From an uncultured bacterium (GTDB lineage Bacteria; Bipolaricaulota; Bipolaricaulia; UBA7950; UBA9294), in the NCBI GenBank assembly GCA_903857865.1, contig CAIOGO010000008.1:23232-87231 (forward strand): a stretch of 64,000 nt of DNA, written 5' to 3'. A program made the translations under genes and the position numbers. Shown piece after piece: positions 45,163 through 54,096 of this stretch. Positions within the stretch are counted from its first letter, which is position 1. Each line of letters opens with the position of its first letter. The notes under the pieces were generated by a model, which was given only the letters and a program-made list of their open reading frames with translations, was not told where the DNA came from and did not search any database.

Positions 45163-47100
45163 CTAATCTGAGAGGCCAACCCTCCTGAGAAGGTTGGTAT
45201 ACCGAGGATCCGAGCGGACGGAGGCAAGATGGGAGTCCATCTTCATCGACGAGAGCTGGGGATCGCGTTCAGCGTACGCGCGCTCGAGAAGCTCGAATCC
45301 CTCTTCATTCCGACCCAGCGCGAAGTGAAAAAGAGCGACCAAATAGGGCGAGAGCGGTTCCGTCTTTGCGTGTTCAAGAACCGTGTTCAGCGACGCCTCA
45401 ATGGCGCCGCTATCCCCCTTGGCTTCCCGGACGGCAGCGAGGCAGAGCTCAAGTTCCGGATCGAAAGACCCTGCGAGCTCCCGCGCTCTCTCAAGGTCGG
45501 CCTGAGCCAGATCCAGCCGCCCTTGCTGTAGGTAGATCTCCCCACGCCACGCGCGCAGAACGCGATTGTCCTCTCCGAGCGCGAGCTGCATGTCGTATTC
45601 AGCAAGCGCCAGGTCTAGCTGCCCGGCGCTCTGGTAGGCATTCCCGAGGGCACCGTGCTGCACGGCGGACAGAGGGTCGAGCGTCTGAGCCGTCATGAGC
45701 GCGGCGATTGCCTCATCAGATCGTCCGCACGTGGAAAGATACAGTCCAAGCCAGTGATGGGCCAGCGCGTAGCTGGGCGAGAGTTCAATCGCCCTGCGCA
45801 ACTCCCTCTCCACTCCTTCTAGGTCGAACTCCCAAGAGAGGATGCCCGCAAGCGCAACGTGGGCCTCCGCCAGATTGGGGTCAAGGGTCAGTGCTTCAAG
45901 TGCACTCGCCTTCGCCTTGGGAACCACGTCAGCGAGCGCCATGGGTTCGTAGTTGGGCAGGACCGCGTATGCGATGGATAGCGCCGCGTGGGCTGCAGCG
46001 TGCCCGGGGTCGAGCTCGATCGCTCGCTCAAAGCACTCGATAGCGTTGCGGATATTGCCGGTGGACCTGCGACTCATGAAGCCGCGGCCCTTCAAGTAGG
46101 ACGCGTAGGCTTCCGGATTCGCTTTCGCCGGCTCGCCGGCCGGCCGCATGGCCCTCGGCACGAGCTGGACTTCTAGAGCTGTGGCAACGCTGCGAGCAAC
46201 CTCACTCTGGACCACGAACACGTCATCCAACGTGCGATCGTACGTCTCCGCCCACAGATGGGCCTCGCGTGCGACATCGATGAGTTGGAGAGTGATCCGC
46301 AGGCGATTCCCCGCTTTGCGGACACTCCCCTCGAGAACCACACCGACGCCCAGCTCGCTGCCGACCTCCGACACTGCTTTCTTTGCACCGCGGTACTTCA
46401 TCACCGACGTAAGGGCGATCACCTCGAGTCCGCTTACTCTCGATAGGGTGAAGATCAACTCCTCGGTCAGCCCGTCGGCGAAGTACTCATCTCCTGGTTC
46501 TGGGCTCATGCTCATCAGTGGCAGGACGGCGATGCGGGACGACTCCCCTGCTGGGTGCGCCGGAGCCTCGTTCCGCATCCAGGGGAGGAGCATCTTGTAG
46601 ACCTCGATCGAGACCTTCACGTTCTTGAGATCCTTCTTGCCGAGGCTCGCCATGGGGAGGTCCGTCTTGTTCCAGACTTGGTCGTAGACCTGACGGGAGA
46701 GACAGATTCCTCCAGGTTCAGCCAGCGGCTCGATGCGCGAAGTGATGTTCACCCCGTCACCGAAGATGTCGCCGCCCCGGTGAACGACATCTCCGAGGTG
46801 AATGCCGATACGCAAATGGATGGCGCGGTCAAGAGGGACCGCGCCGTTGCGCTCGTGGAGGGCCCGCTGGATCTCAACAGCGCAGCGGACAGCCTGAAGG
46901 GCGCTGGGGAATTCGACGAGAAACCCGTCTCCTGTGCCTTTCACCTCGCGGCCTTCGTGCTCGGCGAACAAGGGGCGAAGGAGTCGCGCGTGTTCTTCGA
47001 GGAGTGCCAGAGTCAGGGCTTCGTCGGTCTGGGTAAGCGCTGTATACCCGACAACGTCCGTCAGCATGATAGCTGCAAGCTGTCGAGTGTCCTTGTCCAT
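45163..47100 (-). CDS. Class III adenylate/guanylate cyclase with TolB-like and TPR regions
   Basis: A 645-residue protein. Residues about 8-175 form a class III nucleotide cyclase with the metal-binding Asp residues in LTDVVGYT (Asp15) and GTGDGFL (Asp58). A TolB-N-like segment follows (RIAVLPLMSMSPEPGDEYFADGLTEEL), then at least six TPR-like repeats to the end. Start ATG 47100 has GCGAGG upstream; the in-frame start at 47256 adds unmatched residues. This architecture is common in soil and environmental bacteria as a signalling protein; a role in defence is only suggested by position. Confidence 0.85.
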   Translation of the reverse strand: MDKDTRQLAAIMLTDVVGYTALTQTDEALTLALLEEHARLLRPLFAEHEGREVKGTGDGFLVEFPSALQAVRCAVEIQRALHERNGAVPLDRAIHLRIGIHLGDVVHRGGDIFGDGVNITSRIEPLAEPGGICLSRQVYDQVWNKTDLPMASLGKKDLKNVKVSIEVYKMLLPWMRNEAPAHPAGESSRIAVLPLMSMSPEPGDEYFADGLTEELIFTLSRVSGLEVIALTSVMKYRGAKKAVSEVGSELGVGVVLEGSVRKAGNRLRITLQLIDVAREAHLWAETYDRTLDDVFVVQSEVARSVATALEVQLVPRAMRPAGEPAKANPEAYASYLKGRGFMSRRSTGNIRNAIECFERAIELDPGHAAAHAALSIAYAVLPNYEPMALADVVPKAKASALEALTLDPNLAEAHVALAGILSWEFDLEGVERELRRAIELSPSYALAHHWLGLYLSTCGRSDEAIAALMTAQTLDPLSAVQHGALGNAYQSAGQLDLALAEYDMQLALGEDNRVLRAWRGEIYLQQGRLDLAQADLERARELAGSFDPELELCLAAVREAKGDSGAIEASLNTVLEHAKTEPLSPYLVALFHFALGRNEEGFELLERAYAERDPQLSSMKMDSHLASVRSDPRYTNLLRRVGLSD

Positions 47101-47431
47101 GACCTCGCTCTCTCCTTCTTGTCCGGCAGTATGGGATCTCGGGCGTGCCGCGGCAAGTAGAGACCAGCTCCAGCTCACGCTCCCGCAAAGGAACTGTTGG
47201 GGTTGGCAGGAACGAGGTGGGCGCGGACAGCCTATAGTCCCCCAATGAGGAGGCATGACCTGGCTGGCGCTGCCACCTTGCGATCAGGACGAGAGTTCTG
47301 CTTGCAGTCATGCAGGTTCCACAGAGATTGCTCGTCCTGGTCTGAGTTTCGTCCCTTCGTCGCAGCCACCCACCGCTCATGTCGGGTGAGTCTTGCGAGT
47401 GACCTGCCCTGTACGCTAGCGACCGGTTCGG
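47101..47431. other. Gap with variant B junction repeat
   Basis: There is no gene. The only structure seen is the junction repeat at 47272-47323. Confidence 0.5.
47272..47323 (+). repeat. Junction repeat, variant B (right copy)
   Basis: CCACCTTG...GAGTTCTGCTTGCAGTCATG...CAGGTTCCACAG. It matches the left copy at 44886 over 52 nt with roughly a quarter of bases changed. Confidence 0.6.
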
Positions 47432-48547
47432 TCACGGGCAGAGGGCGAAGAGCACGTCTCGCGCGAGCACCATCTGGAAGAGACGCCTCGGCTCATCACC
47501 GATGGGTCGGACGGTGAGGGTCAGGTCCGACCCCTCGACGTTCGCTGCGGTCATCGTGAAGGCGACCTGCGAGTAGGGCTGCCCTCCCTGGGCGCTCGCG
47601 CCGAACTCGGCCAGACCTCGCCGGAGAGGAAGATCGGAGTCCGCGGAGGCCGGGTCGAGAAAGCGCAAGACGAAGGTCCCGACGGGCACATCACCGTCGT
47701 AGCGGTACGCCACTCCAAACGCGGTGAAGAAGTGAAGGCCGGCCCGCTCGGCCAGAAGCGCGTTCAATGCAGCGTACAAACCCTGTGGGTCGCTCGCATG
47801 GATGAATGACTGGAGTACAGAGTCGGGGGACAGGATCGAGCAGGCTCCCGGGCCGATCACCAGGATCGCCGACGCCACGCCCTGCAGTCGGCCGGTCAGC
47901 CCCTGAGCCGCTGCATCCTCGCTCAGAGTCGGGATCTCTCCTCGATAGGCGCTCAACGCCTCGTCCAGAGCCGCCGCAGACGATGACAGGATGAGCAGCC
48001 CGTCCTCGGCCACAACGGCCGTATTGAGGATGGCCAGTTCACTCTTGGCCAGCCATGCTGCCCCGAAGTCAAGCGGGTGCGAGTAGACCGCCACGCCGTG
48101 CGACTCCGTTTGCGTGAACCCGCGCTGCTCGAACAGGGACACGAGTAGGCCAAACTGGAACCCAGCAGCGAACTTCAGCACGTAGACAGACATCGCCGTG
48201 CCATTTGTGAAGTTGGCCTCCCACTGGAGGTCGCTGCTCCGCCATCCCCAAAGCGCGGCTTGGTCCGGGTGGTTCGCTCCGAAGGCAGAGGCGGCGGCCT
48301 GGCCTCGGCCGAGACTCGTGGTGAGTGCCCTCTCCGCGTCCTCGGGGCTCTGCTGGAAGGCCGCATCGAACCCAACGTAGCCCTTGAGCACAGTCCAGTC
48401 CGTGAAGTAGACGGTCGCTGAGACTGACCCTGCCGGGACGAGCGACAGCACGTCGAGGAGCGGTGAGGAGTTGGCCACGTCCTCGCCCAGTACGCCGACC
48501 GCGCCCGCCGCCACAACGAGGAGCAGGAAGAAGATTGATGCCTTCAT
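47432..48547 (-). CDS. Exported protein of unknown function
   Basis: A 371-residue protein that I do not recognise with certainty. A signal peptide is clear (MKASIFFLLLVVAAGAVGVLG). The body looks like a substrate-free, beta/alpha repeat type: VPAGSVSATVYFTDWTVLKGYVG, later GVAVYSHPLDFGAAW and LLILSSSAAALDEALSAYRG. This pattern recalls DUF3352-like exported proteins. Start ATG 48547 gives the signal peptide; upstream residues do not. It lies between the cyclase cassette and the flavodoxin-like gene. It may be native chromosome rather than defence cargo. Confidence 0.6.
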   Translation of the reverse strand: MKASIFFLLLVVAAGAVGVLGEDVANSSPLLDVLSLVPAGSVSATVYFTDWTVLKGYVGFDAAFQQSPEDAERALTTSLGRGQAAASAFGANHPDQAALWGWRSSDLQWEANFTNGTAMSVYVLKFAAGFQFGLLVSLFEQRGFTQTESHGVAVYSHPLDFGAAWLAKSELAILNTAVVAEDGLLILSSSAAALDEALSAYRGEIPTLSEDAAAQGLTGRLQGVASAILVIGPGACSILSPDSVLQSFIHASDPQGLYAALNALLAERAGLHFFTAFGVAYRYDGDVPVGTFVLRFLDPASADSDLPLRRGLAEFGASAQGGQPYSQVAFTMTAANVEGSDLTLTVRPIGDEPRRLFQMVLARDVLFALCP

Positions 48548-49025
48548 CACACCTCCGTACCACTGGCCGACAGCACGCACCATTGGCATCCTCCTCACCA
48601 CCTGCGACGCTCTCCGGTCACGATCTCTCTCAGGTGCCGCTCTGCTGTGCAGGGCGAATGCGATCCCACGTTCCGCTGACCTGCCCGCCAGAGCGTCGGA
48701 TCTCTCGATCCGAGCTGCCCCACCATAAGCACTGCTGGCCAGTCACTGCAAGTGCTGCGCGTAGCCCGCGTCTGGGCCAGCCGGACACCCTGCTGCATGG
48801 CTGAACCCTCTACGCCCGGCAGGTGCGTGACGTCTTGTCGCTGTTGGCGGAAGCTGCTAACTTCTCCTGCGACGCGGACCGCACGCGGGGCAGGTCAAGA
48901 TGGCCTCGATCGTCCAGCTGAGAAGGCCATGAGTTGGTCCGACGGAGAGCGGCTGACGTCCTCACCAGCGCCGGTGGACAATGGCTCTTGGTGAACTGAG
49001 CGAGAGAGGTCATGGAGGACAGCAC
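48548..49025. other. Intergenic, nothing recognised
   Basis: There is no gene, repeat or RNA I can support. The reading frames seen here have no family pattern. Confidence 0.4.
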
Positions 49026-49802
49026 ATGAAGAAGGTCACTGCGTTCGTTGGAAGCGCCCGCAAGAAGCACACGCACGACGCCGTCTGCCGGTTCCTGGAC
49101 CACCTGCAGGCGCGGGGTGACGTCGAGTGCGAGATCGTCGCTCTGAGCGACTACCGGCTCGAGGTCTGTCGCGGCTGCAAGCTGTGCTTCGAGAAGGGGG
49201 AGGAGGCGTGCCCTCTCAAGGACGACCGGGACACGCTCATCGCGAAGATGGTCGCGTCCGACGGCGTCGTCTTCGCATCCCCGAACTACCTGTTTCAGGT
49301 CTCCGCCATCATGAAGACCTTCCTCGACCGGCTCGCCTTTTTTGCCCATCGCCCGCGCTTCTTCGGAAAGACCTTCACCAACATCGTCGCCCAAGGGTTC
49401 CCCTTCGACAGCAAGATTGGGAAGTATCTGAACTTCGCGGGCGCCTGCCTCGGGTACAAGACCGTTGGCGGAAGCCACATCACGGCCCTTGAGCCGATGA
49501 CGGAGAAGGAGGCGCGAAAGGTCGACAGGGTCCTTGAGAGGCACAGTAGGCGGTTCCACCAAAGTCTGATGCGGTCGAACCTCCCTGCGCCGTCGTTCGT
49601 CATGCTCATTGGTTTCCGGATCGGCCGCACGACGCTGAGGCTCGAGCTGGACGATCGAAACTTCGACTACAGGTACTACCGAGACAAGGGTTGGTTCGAC
49701 TCCGACTACTACTATCCCGTTCGCTTGGGTCCGCTGAAGAAGGCGGCAGGCAGCCTCTTCGATGCGCTCGGCAGGAGGATGGCGAGAAAGAGAACGGGAT
49801 GA
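49026..49802 (+). CDS. NAD(P)H-dependent FMN reductase-like flavoprotein
   Basis: A 258-residue flavodoxin-fold oxidoreductase. It has the N-terminal FMN phosphate loop KVTAFVGSARKKHTHDAV, a Cys motif CRGCKLCFEKGEEACPLKDD and the second flavin loop ASPNYLFQVSAIMKTFLDRL. The last 60 residues are an unusual Tyr- and Asp-rich tail (DYRYYRDKGWFDSDYYYP). ATG 49026 has GGAGGA upstream. Proteins with this Cys motif are often grouped with iron-sulfur or multimeric flavodoxin reductases; the substrate is unknown. Confidence 0.8.
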   Translation: MKKVTAFVGSARKKHTHDAVCRFLDHLQARGDVECEIVALSDYRLEVCRGCKLCFEKGEEACPLKDDRDTLIAKMVASDGVVFASPNYLFQVSAIMKTFLDRLAFFAHRPRFFGKTFTNIVAQGFPFDSKIGKYLNFAGACLGYKTVGGSHITALEPMTEKEARKVDRVLERHSRRFHQSLMRSNLPAPSFVMLIGFRIGRTTLRLELDDRNFDYRYYRDKGWFDSDYYYPVRLGPLKKAAGSLFDALGRRMARKRTG

Positions 49803-50263
49803 GGTGAAGAGGGGCGCGATGGGCAGGCCCTGCGATCACGCATCCGAGACCACGCGCCCTGCCCTCCGAGAGCACGACGACCGCTTTTCGTCGCCGCAAT
49901 AGAAGCCTTGACCCTCAGGCGTGAACCGGGGAGACGCCGAGTATCGCGGCTCGATCCGCGCAACCGTGGGACTCTCGTACGACGAGAGCTGGGTTCCCGA
50001 GTGGCGCACTCAGTTCTGCGACGTCAGTCTCCCGCGTCCGACATCGACCCGGACGAGACGCAGACGTTCGAGATGTCGATCCCCGTGCTTCCGCCGGCGG
50101 CGATCGAGATTCTCCGACAGCAAGCCGTGCTCTACGGCTATCAGGACCCGGATCACGATCACGACTACCACGGGTTGCGCATCCCTGCAGGGACGCGGCA
50201 CCACTGCACGTTCATGCCGTTCGGCGAGTAGCAGCCGGGCGCTGCTAGCGGGAGCCGTTCCCA
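49803..50263 (+). pseudogene. Relic A of a repeated gene ending in CTFMPFGE
   Basis: From about 49921 to the stop at 50231 the remains of a small gene can be read across one frameshift: RATVGLSYDESWVP, then TQFCDVS, then DPDETQTFEMSIPVLPP, LRQQAVLYGYQDPD and CTFMPFGE before the stop. Parallel relics lie at about 56800-57123 and 60339-60389. The function is unknown. It ends 33 nt before a decayed tRNA-Ala copy. Confidence 0.65.
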
Positions 50264-50341
50264 GATGCCCGAACTCGGCTGGAAAGCACTTGCTGGGCAT
50301 GCAAGAGACCAGGGGTTCGAGCTACCCCCTAGGCTCCACCA
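50264..50341 (+). pseudogene. Decayed tRNA-Ala copy 1
   Basis: An imperfect full-length copy of the 35383 tRNA. GCATGCAAGAG and CCAGGGGTTCGAG are kept and the 3' end AGGCTCCACCA is present. The D arm no longer pairs, position 33 is G instead of T, and two extra bases disrupt the T stem, so it should not work as a tRNA although the anticodon GGC is preserved. Confidence 0.75.
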
Positions 50342-50610
50342 AGGCAGAAGCGCGATCCGATGGCCGTTCCCGCTTCACACAACGCTGCCTCTGCCTGCGA
50401 GTGCCATCGGTTCTGCTGACCAACCCGTCAAGGAGCACCGGACTCCCCCATTCTGAGCTGCCGGCTCGCGGCAACAGGGGGGGCGCTCCAGATCACCAAG
50501 TGCGTTCCTCCTGCTTCGTGCGCGTGGCAGACAGGCGAGCGTTGCGGCAAGACCTGGCCGGCCAACCCAGGGAGCCTCGAAGACAGGTTGATGGCAGTCT
50601 CACGAGTCGC
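50342..50610. other. Short gap, nothing recognised
   Basis: Sequence between the tRNA copy and the membrane-protein gene; no feature seen. Confidence 0.4.
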
Positions 50611-52188
50611 CTAGCGTCTCCTCATTGACCGTCGAACCGAGTTCCTAGCTCTGGCCGCCGTCTTGCCTGGGGCCATCCTTGCTCCTGGGCTTGAAGAAGG
50701 CGAGACGGCCCTAATGCCGCGGATCAGGAGTGTCGCGCCGACTCCCAGCAGAAAGGGGAGGAATGCCAGCAGCAGTCTTTCAAGCCTCAGCATCTGTTCA
50801 CTCGAGAACACGGCCACGAAGTCCCCCTGCCCTGCGGGCAGGCTGAAATCCAGTCGGTAATAGCCGCGCCACGGCGACTCGGCCTCGGGCCCCTCAGCCA
50901 CGCGACACTGCACTGGCTGGGCCGAGCACATCTGCAATACGTAGTCCGCCGGCACGTAGAGGAAAAGCGTCAGCGGACTTGCGTTGGCGCGGGCGTCAGG
51001 CGGCTGGAGGGAGGGCGAAGCAATCGGCAGTACGAGCCTCGTCTGCGAGAGCGTTGGTCGCGACAGAGCGGCCTTCCAGATGACCCAGGCAAACCGCTGA
51101 CAGGGAACGGCCTCGACTGCATCCAGCGGGATGCCAAGCTCGGTAGCGTTCCAGTAGCACGACCGCAACGAGAAGTCAGGGTAGAGCGAGAAACACTGTC
51201 CAGGAATCTGCCGCCGGGCCATATGCGGCACGACCACGCCTGGCAGAAAGGCTATGAGAGAGGAACAGGGTGATGGCATCGATGCGACGTTGTCAACACC
51301 TATTCCAAGGTCGACGTCAGAGATGCCGGGGCTGAGCACGATGGCTACCGACACCTGCGGCGCGAGGCCGCAGTCGGTGGCGAAAGACATCCGTGACACC
51401 GCGGAGTACGGCGTGCTAGCCGATTTCGGAAACAGGACCAGGACCAGTGCCACGCCAGCGAGGCCGAGAAGCGCGGCGCCGAGCGAGAACTCCCGCGACG
51501 CCGCCACGGCATGCGCGAGCCACTTCCACAGGCGGGCGGGAGTCCAGGGACTTCTCACGCAGTCCAGAAGCCAGTCATGCAGAACAAGCCACGCTCCGGC
51601 CAGTATCGCAGCACCGCTGAGCGTATATGGCAACTGGACATAGGCCTGAGAGGGCAAGTAGAGCGGCACACCAAGCCCAAACAGAAGGAGCGCACCGATT
51701 GGCCTCGCTCTCCAAGCGATGAGCGCACTCAATCCCACGGCCACGCCAATGCCCCAGTCCGGCAGAGCCATCGGCAGTCCGGGTGACCAGAAGTAGAGAC
51801 CAGCAACCAGCCAAGCAGCGGAGCATCCATAGAGCAACCCGAACCCCAAGCGGCGTCTCCAGGCGCGGGGCCTTGTGCGCCTCAGAAGGACCGCCGCCCC
51901 GCATGCGACACCGGCGGAAGAGGCAATCCACTGGGGCGAGACCCTCCCCAACAGAGGGGCGAACACGAGAGCGACTGCTGCAAGCATCCCCCCGCACACG
52001 ACAGCCGTTCTGAGCGGCCCCCTCACACGTTGAGCACTCGGGGTCGGGGCAGCAATCGCTGTGAGGAAGAGCAGGCCGAGGCCGCCAACGAATTCGCTAC
52101 ACGACAGGAGGTAGAACGCTACACCAATGCACACGACGATAGATGTAGCGGCCGTCGAGATGCCGAGGATCCGCAGAAGACGAGTCAT
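50611..52188 (-). CDS. Polytopic membrane protein of unknown function
   Basis: A 525-residue protein with about nine hydrophobic helices in the first 270 residues (for example TSIVVCIGVAFYLLSC and AAVALVFAPLLG). An extracytoplasmic region of about 200 residues follows with several Cys (CQRFAWVIWKAAL, YVLQMCSAQPVQC). A last helix (LLLAFLPFLLGVGATLLI) and a short very basic tail end the chain. No family is recognised. ATG 52188 directly precedes the first helix. It is the only gene between a tRNA copy and a junction repeat, so it may be the cargo of one cassette. Confidence 0.65.
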   Translation of the reverse strand: MTRLLRILGISTAATSIVVCIGVAFYLLSCSEFVGGLGLLFLTAIAAPTPSAQRVRGPLRTAVVCGGMLAAVALVFAPLLGRVSPQWIASSAGVACGAAVLLRRTRPRAWRRRLGFGLLYGCSAAWLVAGLYFWSPGLPMALPDWGIGVAVGLSALIAWRARPIGALLLFGLGVPLYLPSQAYVQLPYTLSGAAILAGAWLVLHDWLLDCVRSPWTPARLWKWLAHAVAASREFSLGAALLGLAGVALVLVLFPKSASTPYSAVSRMSFATDCGLAPQVSVAIVLSPGISDVDLGIGVDNVASMPSPCSSLIAFLPGVVVPHMARRQIPGQCFSLYPDFSLRSCYWNATELGIPLDAVEAVPCQRFAWVIWKAALSRPTLSQTRLVLPIASPSLQPPDARANASPLTLFLYVPADYVLQMCSAQPVQCRVAEGPEAESPWRGYYRLDFSLPAGQGDFVAVFSSEQMLRLERLLLAFLPFLLGVGATLLIRGIRAVSPSSSPGARMAPGKTAARARNSVRRSMRRR

Positions 52189-52872
52189 CGGATGGCGACT
52201 CCGTTTCCATTGAGGGGCCGTATCCCTGCCGCAGATCTTTCTCCCAGACTGGTCCGCACCACTTGGCCGGCTCGCCAGGGTGCGCGGACAGCGTTCGTCT
52301 CGCCTGCTCACATCTCGCCTCTCCTCCACTCTACTGTGACTGCCTCCGCAGGTGAAGGGAGCCGCGCGACGAAGTCCAGGACGGGCTATCGATCTACCTT
52401 CTAGAAGCAAGTTGGAGGAGCTGCTAATCGGGCGGTTGATGTGTGGGAGTTCCGAGGACACAGTACCTGACTCGTGGGCTTCGGACCTCGTCTCCTCGGG
52501 CGGAGAACACGTCCCGTCAGTTGCCTAGGGTCTGCGAGGAAGGACTCACTTCCAAGCGGTCGGTCAGTGCGCGCGTGCTTCCTGAACTCAATGAACGCGT
52601 CTTCCTCCTGAAGCAGGAACGAATGGCGATCTGTGATGTCGGCAAGTATCTCGGGCGGTACAGCCAGCAGATCGTCCTTCCCGGCGGAAGGGTCGCATCC
52701 TACTTCTCTACACCTCCAGGCGACCATGGGTCGCGTTCGCGCTTGTGTGCTGGGAGACGTGCATTCGTCACCACTCCGCGACGGCCACATGCGTTCTCTG
52801 ATCGGTCCCCCAGGCTCCACAGCGCCGGGATACCCGTTCCCATCAGAGATGTCTGGTTCTTAGATCGGTCCC
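52189..52872. other. Cassette junction region
   Basis: There is no gene. It contains the junction repeat at 52768-52820 and a second partial tRNA-like end GATCGGTCCCCTAGGGTC at 52863-52880; CCTAGGGTC also occurs near 52523. Confidence 0.5.
52768..52820 (+). repeat. attR-like junction repeat (copy 3)
   Basis: CCACTCCGCGACGGCCACATG, then GTTCTCTGATCGGTCCCC and CAGGCTCCACAG; nearly identical to the copy at 42352. Confidence 0.7.
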
Positions 52873-53643
52873 CTAGGGTCTGGGGTCCGTAGATTCCTCG
52901 CTATGGAAGGCCGTTCCCTGTAGCTGGCCGGCTCCCCCGGTGACTGCGCACCGAATGAGCTGGCTTGCAGTCGATGCCTCGAGGGCGGCTTGCCAGGGTT
53001 CTCCACATTCCTGACCCGCCTTCCGCACAGGGAAGAGGTAGAACTGCTGCTGTCGCCCCGCACTCCAGAATCCGGAACCATAGAGGACAAGCTCCAGGCC
53101 TGCCGGCAGGTTGTGTGCGCCAGTGGAAGCGTCTGCGATGAGCTCCGCGATCGCCTCGCGCATCTCCAGCTCCTCAAGATCGGCATCGTCATTCCAGATC
53201 GCGATGATCCCCGCTCTACTCTGCAGCTGTCTGAACTTGTCCTAAATCTTGTCGCGAGCCTTCCGTATGTCGCGCAGCGGGTCTCCGTAGATTGGGAGTA
53301 TCTCCGGCACATTCTCACTAAAGGCTGCAGGAGGACCCTCATGGACGGTGCGGAAGCGCGTGACCTCGATCAAGGTAATCTCCCCACCCCGGGCGATGCC
53401 CAAGTCCGGCCCCTTCCTGCCGTGAGGCTCGATCGAAACCTCGAACCCGAGCCCCGCGAATACAAGTGCGTACTGAGCCTCAGCTAGATAGTCACGCAGG
53501 TCTTCGACTCCGGCGGCAGACGCGACGCGCCTGAACAGGGCACCAGCTCCTGGCATCTTGGCGATTCTGGCGAAGCATGGCCTGAGGTCTTCGGATGCCC
53601 CAGACCCAAGGAGCTCGGTCACTCGCTGAAGAGCGTTCTCCAC
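52873..53643 (-). pseudogene. Nuclease-like protein interrupted by an in-frame TAG
   Basis: Read through, this is about 256 residues in one frame, with a single amber codon at 53242-53244. The first 133 residues hold a PD-(D/E)xK-like core: ALVFAGLGFEVSIEPHGRKG, then PDLGI and ITLIEVTRFR. After the TAG the frame continues with DKFRQLQSRAGIIAIWNDD and ends with a small alpha/beta part (LELVLYGSGFWSAGRQQQ). The clean frame on both sides suggests a recent nonsense mutation or readthrough rather than old decay. The nuclease assignment rests on the motif only. Confidence 0.6.
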
Positions 53644-54096
53644 ATTCGACCGTCACAGACCCCGGACCAACCGTGAGGGTGTCCTCCTGATCCAGGCTAC
53701 GGCCTGATCTCGGGTCAGGCAAGTTGCTCGTGGCGGTAAGAGCACACAGCGCGTGCGGGTTGCAGGCCGTCTGAGAAGATCTCGGCAACCACGCCTATCG
53801 ATCTCCCGCGCGATCCCTCCTCCGCCTTGCCTGTCCTTCGTGAGGTCTTGGCAGTCAGCTAACGTGTCGTAAGATGATGCTCGCGACACGCATCCCCGCG
53901 TCGCGATCGGCACGTTGGCTGAGATGCAGCGATCGAGTCACCCATCCCACTCACGTCTTATCAGGGGCAAGCGCTTCGTGCCTGGGCTCCTTTCTTTGCC
54001 GGCGGACAAGTATGGCGGTATCCTGCTCAAGGTGGTGCCTCTTCGGGTGCGAGATGCGAGCGGTCCCTCGTAGCGGCCAGCAGGGTGGAGGTATGA
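53644..54096. other. Intergenic, nothing recognised
   Basis: There is no gene or repeat I can support; it must contain the divergent promoters of the two flanking genes. Confidence 0.4.

Noticed and set aside
48810-49562. 250-residue minus-strand protein opposite the flavodoxin-like gene
   Set aside because: It is the antisense of a gene with clear flavin motifs and has no recognisable pattern.
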